From NCBI GenBank assembly GCA_018000455.1, contig JAGNJW010000003.1:124001-188000 (forward strand): a stretch of 64,000 nucleotides of DNA, read 5' to 3'. Below, one piece after another: positions 52,590-60,745 of the stretch (position 1 is the first letter of the stretch; the number at the start of each line of letters is the position of its first letter). Position numbers and translations under genes: made by a program. Source of the stretch: Acidobacteriota bacterium (GTDB taxonomy: Bacteria; Acidobacteriota; Vicinamibacteria; Vicinamibacterales; UBA2999). The notes below the pieces were generated by a model, which did no database searches, was not told where the DNA came from, and saw only the letters and a program-made list of their open reading frames with translations.

Positions 52590-54572
52590 TCAGCGACCCC
52601 GCTCTTGCGAGCCGGCCTCGCCCGGCCACAGGTATTTCCCGAACCAATCCCAGTTCTGCTGCATGGCAGCGCGGTTGGCCTTCGGCTTGTCGAGCCCATG
52701 GCCGAAGCCGCGGAAGATCATCAGCTCTACCGGCACCTTCTGATCCTGCAGGCCCTGGTACAACTCGAACGCGTTCGGAATCGGCACGCGCGGATCCTTG
52801 TCGCCGTGCTGGATGAGCGTCGGCGCCTGTGCGCTCTTGATGTAGGTCATGGGCGAGGTGTCGGCGTAGATCTTCGGGTCGTCCCACGGCGTGGCCTTGA
52901 GGTACTGCCTGGTGAACGGGTGGATGTCGGTGTTCACGTAGTAGGTGACCCAGTTCGAGATACCCGCGCCCACCGAGAGCGCCTTGAAGCGGTCGGCGTG
53001 CTTGGTGGTGAGGAAAGCCGAGATGTAGCCGCCCTGGCTCCAGCCCATCGAGCCCACCCGGTCCTTGTCGACCAGACCCTGCGCGACGAGGTGGTCGATG
53101 CCGCTCAGTACGTCCCACGCGTCGCCGATACCCAGGTTGCGTACGTTCAGCGAGCGGAACGCCTCGCCGTAGCCGGCGCTGCCGCGGTAGTTCGGCTCGA
53201 GGACGAGCGCGCCCTTCGCCAGCCAGCCGTCGATGGGGTAGAAGCTGGCGCTGCCGAAGGGCTGCGGCCGCGACACGCCCGTCGGTCCGCCATGAATGAC
53301 CACCAGGAGCGGATAGCGGCGTCCGGCCTGGAAGTCTGCCGGCTTGTGCAGCACGCCTTCGATCTCGGCGCCGTCCTGGCTCTTCCAGCGCACTACCTCG
53401 CGGCTGTGCTTCGGCCACGATGCCACCTGCGCACCGAGGTCGCTGAGTTTGGTGGGCGCCAGGGTGGGCGCGATTGGCGCGGTGTAGACGTCGGGGAACT
53501 CGCGCGGGCCGCTCGCCACGAACGCGGCATGCGCACCGGCGGGCGTGACGGCGAACGACTGGCCAATCCAGTCTTCGCGCACGCGGTGCATCGCCGTCTG
53601 CCGGCTGTCCGGATCGAGACGATAGAGATACGACCACGTGCGCTGCGACGCGCCGAAGAAGATACCGGCCTTGGTCCACGCGACCAGCGACGGATTCTCG
53701 TCGAAGCGCGCAGTGAGCGGCTCCGGCGTGCCGCCGCTGGCGTTCACGACCGCCACGGTGCCGTTGGCGAAGAAGTAGAACGGCTTGGCCATCGCCGATT
53801 GGAAGGCAATCCGCCGGCCGTCGGGCGACCACTTCGGATTCGAGTCAGGTCCCGCCTGCGTCACCAGCGCCGTGACCGCGCCGCCTGCGACCTCGACCAC
53901 CGAGATATCGGCACTGCCGCTCATGCCGGCATCGCTGCTCACCCGGTGATCGAAGGCGATCCTCCCGCCATCGGGCGACCAGTCGAAGGCGCCGACGACG
54001 AATGCGCCGGCGGTGAGCGGGCGGGTAGCCTTCGTGGCCACGTCGAGCAGGTGCAGTTGGGCCATGCGCGCGTCGTGGTCCTCGTGCGTGTACTCGCCGT
54101 ACTTCTCAGCGCGCTCCTTCATCGCCGGCGTGACCGGGTCGGTCATCGTGTAGGCGATCGAGGCGCCATCGGGCGCCCATTCGAACGCGGTCACGCCTTC
54201 GGTGCCGCTCGTGAGGGCTTCGGCTTCGCCGCCGTCGAGCGACAGCCGATAGAGCTGCCGGGTGTCGCTGCGGTCCGAGATGAAGGCGAGCCACTTGCCG
54301 TCGGGTGAGAAGGCCGGCGACTGGCTCGACTTGTTCGCCATGGTGAGCTGGCGACCGCTGCCGCTCACGCCGGCCTCGGCCAGCCAGATCTCGGTCTCGT
54401 AGGCGTTGTCGGTCCAGTTTGTCTCGCGCACGGTGTAGGCCACCGAGCGGCCGTCAGCCGAGATGGCCGCCGTGCCCGAGGTGCGCTTGAGCGCAATCAA
54501 CTCGTCGATCGACTGAGCGGATGAGTCGGAGGCAACGACTACGGCAAGAAGAGCGAAGGTGAAGGCACGCAT
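52590..54572 (-). CDS. Exported S9-family serine peptidase (acylaminoacyl/DPP-like)
   Basis: 660 residues. Signal peptide (FALLAVVVASDSSAQ). The N-terminal propeller (about 25-390) contains WD40-like TolB repeats such as QSPAFSPDGKWLAFISDRSD, DWSPDGGRIAFDH and PKWSPDGRRIAFQSA. The C-terminal alpha/beta hydrolase has VVIHGGPTGVSRP (oxyanion), catalytic Ser512 in GWSQGG, Asp593 in HGDKDPRVP and His625 in GFGHG. S9 enzymes cleave short peptides, often after proline or at acylated N-termini. Periplasmic; probably works with the other exported peptidases of this region in peptide scavenging. Confidence 0.93.
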   Translation of the reverse strand: MRAFTFALLAVVVASDSSAQSIDELIALKRTSGTAAISADGRSVAYTVRETNWTDNAYETEIWLAEAGVSGSGRQLTMANKSSQSPAFSPDGKWLAFISDRSDTRQLYRLSLDGGEAEALTSGTEGVTAFEWAPDGASIAYTMTDPVTPAMKERAEKYGEYTHEDHDARMAQLHLLDVATKATRPLTAGAFVVGAFDWSPDGGRIAFDHRVSSDAGMSGSADISVVEVAGGAVTALVTQAGPDSNPKWSPDGRRIAFQSAMAKPFYFFANGTVAVVNASGGTPEPLTARFDENPSLVAWTKAGIFFGASQRTWSYLYRLDPDSRQTAMHRVREDWIGQSFAVTPAGAHAAFVASGPREFPDVYTAPIAPTLAPTKLSDLGAQVASWPKHSREVVRWKSQDGAEIEGVLHKPADFQAGRRYPLLVVIHGGPTGVSRPQPFGSASFYPIDGWLAKGALVLEPNYRGSAGYGEAFRSLNVRNLGIGDAWDVLSGIDHLVAQGLVDKDRVGSMGWSQGGYISAFLTTKHADRFKALSVGAGISNWVTYYVNTDIHPFTRQYLKATPWDDPKIYADTSPMTYIKSAQAPTLIQHGDKDPRVPIPNAFELYQGLQDQKVPVELMIFRGFGHGLDKPKANRAAMQQNWDWFGKYLWPGEAGSQERGR

Positions 54573-54639
54573 GCCGCCAATCCTAGCGCCGTTTGCTCAG
54601 ATTGTCGGCGGCGCCCGCTGCAGCTCGAGCCCGACGCGG

Positions 54640-55044
54640 CTATGGCGCGACCACTCGCAGCCTGGGAAAGTAATGGCGATAGCGCAGCGGATCGCGCGTC
54701 AGCAGCGTGTGGCCGGCCACCGCCGCGTGAGCTCCGATGTAGAAGTCGGGCAAGGGGGCTTGCCGCGTGCCGCCTCGGCGTCGGTACTGCACGAACGCCC
54801 GTCCGGCGAGGAAGGCGGCCTCCCAAGGCAGGGGCTCGCGCCGCACGTATGACGGCGGCAGCGCGGCCTCGACGTCGTCGAGCGAGTCGAACCCCGCCGA
54901 CACCTCGGCAAACACGATGGGATTGATGATGAGCGGCCCACGATTGGCCGCGCGCGTCAGCATCGCGTCCGACCACTCGCGCCACTCCGAATGCTCGTCG
55001 AAGAGATCGATGAGAACGTTCGAGTCAACGAGGGTCGAGCTCAT
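54640..55044 (-). CDS. vapC: PIN-domain ribonuclease toxin (VapC-like)
   Basis: 134 residues; start at 55044 lies 20 bases inside the antitoxin gene, so translation is coupled. The four acidic residues of the PIN active site are present: Asp7 (LVDSNVLIDLF), Glu47 (IVFAEVSAGF), Asp100 (LPDFYIGAHA) and Asp118 (LLTRDPLRYR). VapC toxins are Mg2+-dependent RNases cutting tRNA or rRNA. Target unknown. With the AbrB-type antitoxin upstream this is a standard type II module. Confidence 0.93.
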   Translation of the reverse strand: MSSTLVDSNVLIDLFDEHSEWREWSDAMLTRAANRGPLIINPIVFAEVSAGFDSLDDVEAALPPSYVRREPLPWEAAFLAGRAFVQYRRRGGTRQAPLPDFYIGAHAAVAGHTLLTRDPLRYRHYFPRLRVVAP

Positions 55045-55276
55045 CTGGGGCGTCCCTGAGCAAGGCGAGCAGCTCCTTGCTGCTCATCCGCATCTTCGTG
55101 CCGTGCACCTTCAAATGGTCGACGATGCGTGCGCCGCGGCTGGCCTTGCCGCCAGCCGGCCGCAGCACCGCCTGCCCGCGCTCGACGGCGAACTCCACCT
55201 CGGTATGTGGCAATAGCCCGAGCGCCTCTCGGATTTCCTGCGGGATCGTGACCTGCCCCTTGCTGGTGATTCGCAT
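55025..55276 (-). CDS. vapB: AbrB/SpoVT-type antitoxin (VapB-like)
   Basis: 83 residues. The swapped-hairpin DNA-binding domain is at the N-terminus: MRITSKGQVTIPQEIREALG, followed by HTEVEFAVERGQAVLRPAG. The C-terminal part with MRMSSKELLALLRD should wrap the toxin. The start codon lies inside the left arm of an 11-bp palindrome (55273-55310), the expected autoregulatory operator. Confidence 0.92.
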   Translation of the reverse strand: MRITSKGQVTIPQEIREALGLLPHTEVEFAVERGQAVLRPAGGKASRGARIVDHLKVHGTKMRMSSKELLALLRDAPDELDPR

Positions 55277-55310
55277 GGTAAGAGTAAGACTAGTAGGAAT
55301 CTTACCATGC
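55273..55310. promoter_or_regulatory. Palindromic operator of the toxin-antitoxin pair
   Basis: GCATGGTAAGA (55273-55283) and TCTTACCATGC (55300-55310) form a perfect 11-bp inverted repeat spaced by 16 bases. The left arm includes the antitoxin ATG. GTAAGA is repeated directly inside the spacer. The position fits cooperative binding of two antitoxin dimers to repress the operon. Confidence 0.75.
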
Positions 55311-55339
55311 CCGGGCCCGCCCAGCCGGCTCTCTCGCGA

Positions 55340-56344
55340 CTACTTCAGCTTGAGTCCCGCCGGCAGCGCCACGTCGGCGTCGCTCGCGCTCGGCGTGATC
55401 TGCAGTGTCTCGGTGGTCGTCGTGAGCACCGTGGATCGGCCGGGAGCGGCCGCCGCCGCCGGTGCCGCCGCAGGCGCATCGTTACTCCTGCGTCGCATCC
55501 GGCCGAGGCCGCCGAGCAGGCCGCCGATGCCGGGGGCCGGTTCCGCCTTCTGCTCCGTCTGGCTGCCGGGTGGCGCGGCCACGATGAAAACCATCTCGGT
55601 GAGGAGCGGCGTGCCGTCGAGCTTCTTGCCCTCCTCGGCGAGCTTTGCCATCGCGTCCTTCATCTGCGGATACATGGCCATGGCCTGCGTCATGTTGGGC
55701 GCGGCCTGCGCGACCAAGGGGCCGTAGACGGCCTGCGCATAGCGCAAGCGGAAGTCGTTGAGCTCCTGCAGGGCCGGCACTTTCGGCGTCATCCAGAGAT
55801 GCGTCTCGAGAATGAGGCCGCCGGCCTCCTCGAGCGTCTTGCCCTTCTCGCGCACGGTGATGGTGGCGACCGACTCCTTCGTGTCCCGGCCGGCAATCTG
55901 TTTTGCGCCGCCACCGTCGGCGATCGCGAAGTCGACCTCGAATTCCTTCTTCGGCGCGCCGTCGGCAGGCTTCTCGGCCTCGGGTTTGGCCGCCGCCATT
56001 TCCTTCTCGGCCTTGGCCATGGCCTCTTCCATCCGCTGGCGCATCTCGGCGAAGGTCATGACCGAGTAGGTCTTGCCCTTGAGATCCAGGCTGTAGATCT
56101 TCTCCTCGGCCAGGTCGACGATCTCGCCGCTGTCGCCGGTCAGCGACAGCATGCGCTCGCCCTTGAGCGAGACGGTGGTCGTGACGCCCTCGCGCGCGCC
56201 GCGGCCGCCGAAGATGTTGACGACACGGCCGATGGCGCCTTCGAACTTGATCTGTGTGCGTTCCTGCGTCTTGACGTCGGCGTGCGCGAGCGCGGGCAGG
56301 AGCAGGGCGAGCGCGGTGATGTGGACGGCAGGGTGGATAGTCAT
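55340..56344 (-). CDS. Exported protein of unknown function
   Basis: 334 residues with a signal peptide (ITALALLLPALAHA). Beta-rich segments (TQIKFEGAIGRVVNIFGGRG, TTTVSLKGERMLSLTGDSGE, KIYSLDLKGKTYSVMTFAEM) resemble the outer-membrane-lipoprotein-like DUF4412 group. They are interrupted by a charged helix with KAEKEMAAAKPEAEKPADG, and followed by a helical part and a Gly/Arg stretch (GIGGLLGGLGRMRRR). The C-terminus is Ala/Pro-rich and ends LPAGLKLK. No enzyme motif. Probably periplasmic; family name not certain. Confidence 0.7.
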   Translation of the reverse strand: MTIHPAVHITALALLLPALAHADVKTQERTQIKFEGAIGRVVNIFGGRGAREGVTTTVSLKGERMLSLTGDSGEIVDLAEEKIYSLDLKGKTYSVMTFAEMRQRMEEAMAKAEKEMAAAKPEAEKPADGAPKKEFEVDFAIADGGGAKQIAGRDTKESVATITVREKGKTLEEAGGLILETHLWMTPKVPALQELNDFRLRYAQAVYGPLVAQAAPNMTQAMAMYPQMKDAMAKLAEEGKKLDGTPLLTEMVFIVAAPPGSQTEQKAEPAPGIGGLLGGLGRMRRRSNDAPAAAPAAAAAPGRSTVLTTTTETLQITPSASDADVALPAGLKLK

Positions 56345-56453
56345 GGGTTCAAGTGTAGCAGCGTGTTCCGGGCAGCTTCGCCCTCACCTTGTCGCGTCAC
56401 TCGCCGCCCGTGGCGCGCCCGGGAATTGTGCGAGTTATCACGCTTCCAGGGGA

Positions 56454-56966
56454 CTAGCTCGAGATCCGCGCCAGATCCGCCTTGGCCTCCGCTCGGGCGC
56501 GGTTCACCTCGGCGGCTGCGTCCAGCTCCGGTCGCGAGGCTCCGATGGCGCGCGCCAGGGACATCTGCTCGGTGAGCACACGGTGCTTCAACAGCACGAA
56601 TGGGATGTCGGTGTTGCGCGCGGCATAAGCAACCGTCATGAGCTCGCGGGCGTTGTGGAAGCCCTCGGCGGCAGCCTCGACGTCGGCGCCGTCATTGAGC
56701 AGCCGCTTCATGTGCTGCTGCACCGGCCGGGCCGAGGCCGGCAACACGCGCTCCAGTCGCGGTGCTTCGGCGCGCACGTTGAGCGCGACCGCGCCGCCCG
56801 TGGCGGGTGTGACTCGCGCCGGCAACTCCCTGGCAACGTCGGGCCTCACCACGACCTCGGGGGCCGCGGCAGCAGGGCGGTTGGCGTTGATCTGCGGGCC
56901 GAGCGTCAGGCCGAGCGCGAAGGCGCCGACCATTCCGAGTATGACGGCCGATGTTCTTGCGAACAT
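56454..56966 (-). CDS. Exported helical protein of unknown function
   Basis: 170 residues from ATG at 56966 with GGAGG six bases upstream. One N-terminal hydrophobic helix (AVILGMVGAFALGLTLGPQI) that may stay as an anchor, then a Pro/Ala linker and a mostly helical remainder (RPVQQHMKRLLNDGADVEAA, ARAIGASRPELDAAAEVNRA). No family recognised and no catalytic motif. 109 bp separate it from the downstream exported protein gene. Confidence 0.65.
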   Translation of the reverse strand: MFARTSAVILGMVGAFALGLTLGPQINANRPAAAAPEVVVRPDVARELPARVTPATGGAVALNVRAEAPRLERVLPASARPVQQHMKRLLNDGADVEAAAEGFHNARELMTVAYAARNTDIPFVLLKHRVLTEQMSLARAIGASRPELDAAAEVNRARAEAKADLARISS

Positions 56967-57166
56967 GTGCCACCTCCGCCACGGACGGTGCAAGATCCGT
57001 GACAGCCGGAATCTGAACGAAAAGGCGCAGAAAGCCCGCCTGATCGGGCACGGATGAGCAAGACCTACCGTGTAGCCTTTGCATGGGATGCCTTGCCGGA
57101 ACCAGGGGATCAGCGGTGATCGAGGTCACGCCGACGCTGTAGGTCCGGCCGCGCCCCAGACGCCAC

Positions 57167-57373
57167 ATGCGCATCAGCAACCGCAAGGCGCTCGGCTCGG
57201 GTCTTACCTGTCGGCCACTCCTCACGACCGCCCGCGACACGCTCGTCTGGCGCCAGTCAGACGACGTGCCCGAGGCGCTGCGCACCAGGCCGCGCTACGT
57301 GCGCACGGAAGAGCGGGAGCGTCAGATTCCGGCCGCGCGGAAGGTGACGAGCGCGCTGGCAAGCCTTCTGTAA
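57167..57373 (+). pseudogene. 3' remnant of an NAD-dependent epimerase/dehydratase gene
   Basis: The plus frame reads ISNRKALGSGLTCRPLLTTA, RDTLVWRQSDDVPEALRTRP and RYVRTEERERQIPAARKV, ending at a stop at 57371-57373. This matches the C-terminal end of sugar-epimerase-like SDR proteins (GLTxRPLxxTxRDTLxWxR ... LxxEREx). No Rossmann part precedes it. 56967-57166 holds no gene: it is the leader of the divergent exported protein and then featureless sequence. Confidence 0.55.
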
Positions 57374-57388
57374 ATTGAATGGGACGCC

Positions 57389-59827
57389 ATGGACCGACTG
57401 CTTCAGGATCTGCGCCACGCCGCGCGCGTGCTGCTCAAGGCACCGGGCTTCACCTTCGTCGCTATCTTCACGTTGGCCGTGGGCATCGGCGCCAACACGG
57501 CCATGTTCAGCATCGTCGACGGCGTGTTGCTGCAGGGGCTGCCGTTCCGCGATGCCGAGCGCCTGGTCGACCTGAACGAGGTCGAGCGCGCCGAGCGCAA
57601 CCGCGGCGCCATCGCCCCGGCGACCTTTGCCGACTGGAGACGCCTGGCGACCACCATCCAGACGATGGCCGCGTATCAGCGCCGGACGTTCAACGTGGCG
57701 CTTTCAAGCGGCGCGCCGGAACGTCTAGCTGGCGCCGTCACGTCCTCCACATTCTTCGACGTGCTCGGGGTACCGCCAGTGCTCGGGCGGCAGTTCACGC
57801 GCGACGACGCCGAGCCTGGCAAGGGCCAGAACGTCGTCGTCAGCTACGGCTTCTGGCAGCGCCGCCTCGGCGGATCGAACGACGCCATCAACCAGACCGT
57901 GCGCCTGAACGGCGCACCCTACACCGTCATCGGGGTCATGCCCGTTACCGTCAACTTCCCGCAGGACGTGGACTTCTGGATCCCAGCCGCCCACGACCTG
58001 CCGTCGATGGACCCGCGCGATCCACGCACGGTGCGCGATGCCCACTATCTGCGCGCCATCGGCCGCATGAAGGCCGGGCAGACGCTGGCCACTGTCAACG
58101 CGGAGTTCACGACCATCTCCGACCAGCTGAGTGCTGCCTACCCCGATGAATCGGCGCACTTCATCGCCGTGGCCCGCTCGCTCCAGGACCAGCTCGTCGG
58201 GGCCGCTCGCACGCCGCTGCTGGTGCTGCTCGGCGCCGTTGGCTGCGTGCTGCTCATCGTGGTGGCCAACGTAGCCAACCTGCTGATGGCGCGGGCCACG
58301 GTGCGCGCCCGCGAACTTGCCATCCGCGCCGCCGTCGGCGCCGATCGCGCCATGCTGATGCGGCAGTTGCTGACCGAGAGCGTGCTGCTGGCCGTGGTGG
58401 GTGGTGGACTGGGCGTGCTCTTCGCGTTCTGGGGCGTGGACTTCATCCTGGCGCTCGATCCGGGCGACGTGCCGAGAGTGGCGCCAATTGGCGTCGACGG
58501 CGCCGCGCTGGCCTTCGCGCTCGTGCTGTCGGTCTTGACCGGTGTGCTGTTCGGTGTGCTGCCGGCGTGGCAGGCGTCGCGTCAGGACTTGCAGCACGTC
58601 CTCAGCGAGAGCGCCCGTGGCTCGACGGCCGACGGACATAGCCGCTACGCGCGCGCGGGTCTCGTGCTGGCGGAGGTGGCGCTGTCGCTCGTGCTGCTGA
58701 TTGGCGCCGGCCTGCTCTTCCGCAGTCTGATGACGCTCATCGACATGCCGCTCGGCTTCACGACCGACCGCATGCTCACCGTGCAAGTGGCGCCAACGGG
58801 AGACAACTATCGTTCGCCCGGACAGCTGATCGCCTACTGGGACCGGGTGCTGGAACGCGCTGGTGCCGTACCCGGCGTGGAGGCCGTGGCGCTGACCACC
58901 GGCCTGCCGCTAAGCGGCGGCCGCACCGTCATCGCGTTCAACGTAGAGGGCCGCCCCCAGCAGCCTCTCAGCCAGCTGCCGCTGGCCTACTGGGTGGAGG
59001 TTTCGCCCGGCTATTTCCAGACGATGGGAATTCCCGTCGTGCGCGGCCGCGAGTTCACGCGCCAGGATGCGGTGGAGAACCCGACCGCGATCCTCATCAA
59101 CGAAGCGATGGCCCGCCGCGAGTTTGCCGACCGCGATCCGATCGGTTTGCGCTTCTCGTTCGGGCCCGATGAACAGGGCGAGCCGAATTGGGCCATCATC
59201 GCCGGCGTCGTCGCCAACGTGCGGCAGTACCGCGCCGACCAGGACCCGGTGCCGATGGCCTACGGCGTGCACACCGGCTCGCCACAGGCGTCGCAGAACG
59301 TGGTCGTTCGCACCACCGGCGACCCGATGGCCGTGGCGGCGTCGTTCAGGGCAGCCGTGCAGGCGATCGACACCGCGTTGCCCGTCTCGCAGCCACGCAC
59401 GCTCGACGCCGTCGTCGGCGCGTCGCTGACGCAGCGGCGCTTCAACATGATGCTCCTGGCAGTGTTTGCCGCTATCGCGCTGGTGCTGGCCGTGGCGGGC
59501 ATCTACGGTACGGTGTCGTACGCGGTGGCCCAGCGGAACTCCGAGATCGGCATTCGGGTGGCGCTTGGCGCCACCGGCGGTGAGATCCTGCGTCTCGTGC
59601 TCGTCGATGCCCTCAAACCGGTGGTGGCGGGCCTGGTCGTCGGTCTCGGCGCCGCGTTTGCGCTCACGCGCGCGCTGGAGCGCCTGGTCTTCGGCGTGAC
59701 CACGACCGACCCCCTCACGTTCCTCTCACTGCCGGTGTTGCTGGCCTTGGTGGCGTTTCTGGCCAGCCTGCTGCCCGCCCTGCGCGCCTCGCGCGTGGAC
59801 CCGCTCGACGCGCTGCGGCTCGACTGA
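57389..59827 (+). CDS. ADOP-type ABC transporter permease (MacB-like, duplicated)
   Basis: 812 residues from ATG at 57389 (MDRLLQDLRHAARVLLKAPG). Same architecture as the gene at 31657: helix 1 (FVAIFTLAVGIGANTAMFSI), MacB periplasmic domain (about 50-235), FtsX helices (VLLIVVANVANLLMARATVR, ELAIRAAVGADR), second helix and periplasmic domain (about 430-650), final helices with VSYAVAQRNSEIGIRVALGA and the end RVDPLDALRLD. The two copies are only moderately similar, so this is not a recent duplication. No ATPase gene is adjacent. No strong ribosome site. Confidence 0.93.
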   Translation: MDRLLQDLRHAARVLLKAPGFTFVAIFTLAVGIGANTAMFSIVDGVLLQGLPFRDAERLVDLNEVERAERNRGAIAPATFADWRRLATTIQTMAAYQRRTFNVALSSGAPERLAGAVTSSTFFDVLGVPPVLGRQFTRDDAEPGKGQNVVVSYGFWQRRLGGSNDAINQTVRLNGAPYTVIGVMPVTVNFPQDVDFWIPAAHDLPSMDPRDPRTVRDAHYLRAIGRMKAGQTLATVNAEFTTISDQLSAAYPDESAHFIAVARSLQDQLVGAARTPLLVLLGAVGCVLLIVVANVANLLMARATVRARELAIRAAVGADRAMLMRQLLTESVLLAVVGGGLGVLFAFWGVDFILALDPGDVPRVAPIGVDGAALAFALVLSVLTGVLFGVLPAWQASRQDLQHVLSESARGSTADGHSRYARAGLVLAEVALSLVLLIGAGLLFRSLMTLIDMPLGFTTDRMLTVQVAPTGDNYRSPGQLIAYWDRVLERAGAVPGVEAVALTTGLPLSGGRTVIAFNVEGRPQQPLSQLPLAYWVEVSPGYFQTMGIPVVRGREFTRQDAVENPTAILINEAMARREFADRDPIGLRFSFGPDEQGEPNWAIIAGVVANVRQYRADQDPVPMAYGVHTGSPQASQNVVVRTTGDPMAVAASFRAAVQAIDTALPVSQPRTLDAVVGASLTQRRFNMMLLAVFAAIALVLAVAGIYGTVSYAVAQRNSEIGIRVALGATGGEILRLVLVDALKPVVAGLVVGLGAAFALTRALERLVFGVTTTDPLTFLSLPVLLALVAFLASLLPALRASRVDPLDALRLD

Positions 59828-59932
59828 TCGCCCGACGGCGTCTCCTCCGGCCCGAGCGCACCGCTCCGCGCGCGTCGGCCGCGTGTGATAGATTCCGCGT
59901 GTTTTCGCGGCTCGGTCAACGGAGGCGCAGCG

Positions 59933-60745
59933 ATGGGCAGGTCGTTCGTCAGACGCGGGGCTCTACAGGCGACAGTAGCGGCGCTGGCGATCCTGGCCGC
60001 CGAGGCGCTCTCGCACGCGCAGTATCCGCCGCCCGTGCTCGAGCGTCCGCTCTCGGTGGCGGTTCCAGGGGATCTCGCCGAAGGCAAGCGCCTCTACAAC
60101 GCGCAGTGCGCGCTCTGTCATGGGATTGACGGCGGCGGCGGCTACGGACCGTCGCTGCTCGTGCCCGCCTTCGCCCGCGCCTCCGACGATGACGGCCTCT
60201 TCAGGATCGTGCGGGTCGGGATCCCCGGCGTGATGCCGGGCTTCGGCGACGCCAACGGGCCAGAGCGGAGCTGGCAGCTTGCCGCGTTCGTGCGTTCGCT
60301 GACTCGTAGCTCCGGCGGCACCGTCACCGGGAACCCACAGCACGGCCGCGCGGTCTACGAGGAGCGCGGCTGCGCAACTTGCCACGTGCTGGCGGGCCAG
60401 GGCCGCGCGTTCGGCCCCGACCTCTCCTCCATCGGGCAGCAGCGCGGGCCGGCATACCTGAAGCAGGCGCTCGTGGAGCCCGCCTCCCGCGTGCCGGACG
60501 GGCACGTCGTCGTCACGGCTACGCCGAAGTCGGGCCCGGCGGTGCGCGGCGTGCGCGTCAGTGAGGACGCGTTCTGGGTGCACGTGCGCGACGTGAAGGG
60601 GCAGCTGCATGCGTTCCGCGTGGCAGACCTGCGGGAACTGAAGCGTGAGGCCGGCGCCAGCCTGATGCCGGCCTATGCCACCTTGCCGGCGGCAGATCTG
60701 GATGACCTGGTGGCATACCTTTCGAGCCTGCGAGGGCAGCGATGA
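59933..60745 (+). CDS. Dihaem cytochrome c, partner of the PQQ dehydrogenase
   Basis: 270 residues from ATG at 59933 with GGAGG upstream. Signal peptide (ALAILAAEALSHAQ). Two class I cytochrome c domains: CALCH with Cys59, Cys62, His63, axial Met probably in GVMPGFGD; and CATCH with Cys147, Cys150, His151, axial Met near LMPAYATL. The second domain carries the insert of the type seen in haem-containing PVC/acidobacterial proteins (VPDGHVVVTATPKSGPAVRG). The stop overlaps the start of the quinoprotein gene (ATGA). It should take electrons from reduced PQQ in the periplasm and pass them to the respiratory chain. Confidence 0.92.
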   Translation: MGRSFVRRGALQATVAALAILAAEALSHAQYPPPVLERPLSVAVPGDLAEGKRLYNAQCALCHGIDGGGGYGPSLLVPAFARASDDDGLFRIVRVGIPGVMPGFGDANGPERSWQLAAFVRSLTRSSGGTVTGNPQHGRAVYEERGCATCHVLAGQGRAFGPDLSSIGQQRGPAYLKQALVEPASRVPDGHVVVTATPKSGPAVRGVRVSEDAFWVHVRDVKGQLHAFRVADLRELKREAGASLMPAYATLPAADLDDLVAYLSSLRGQR

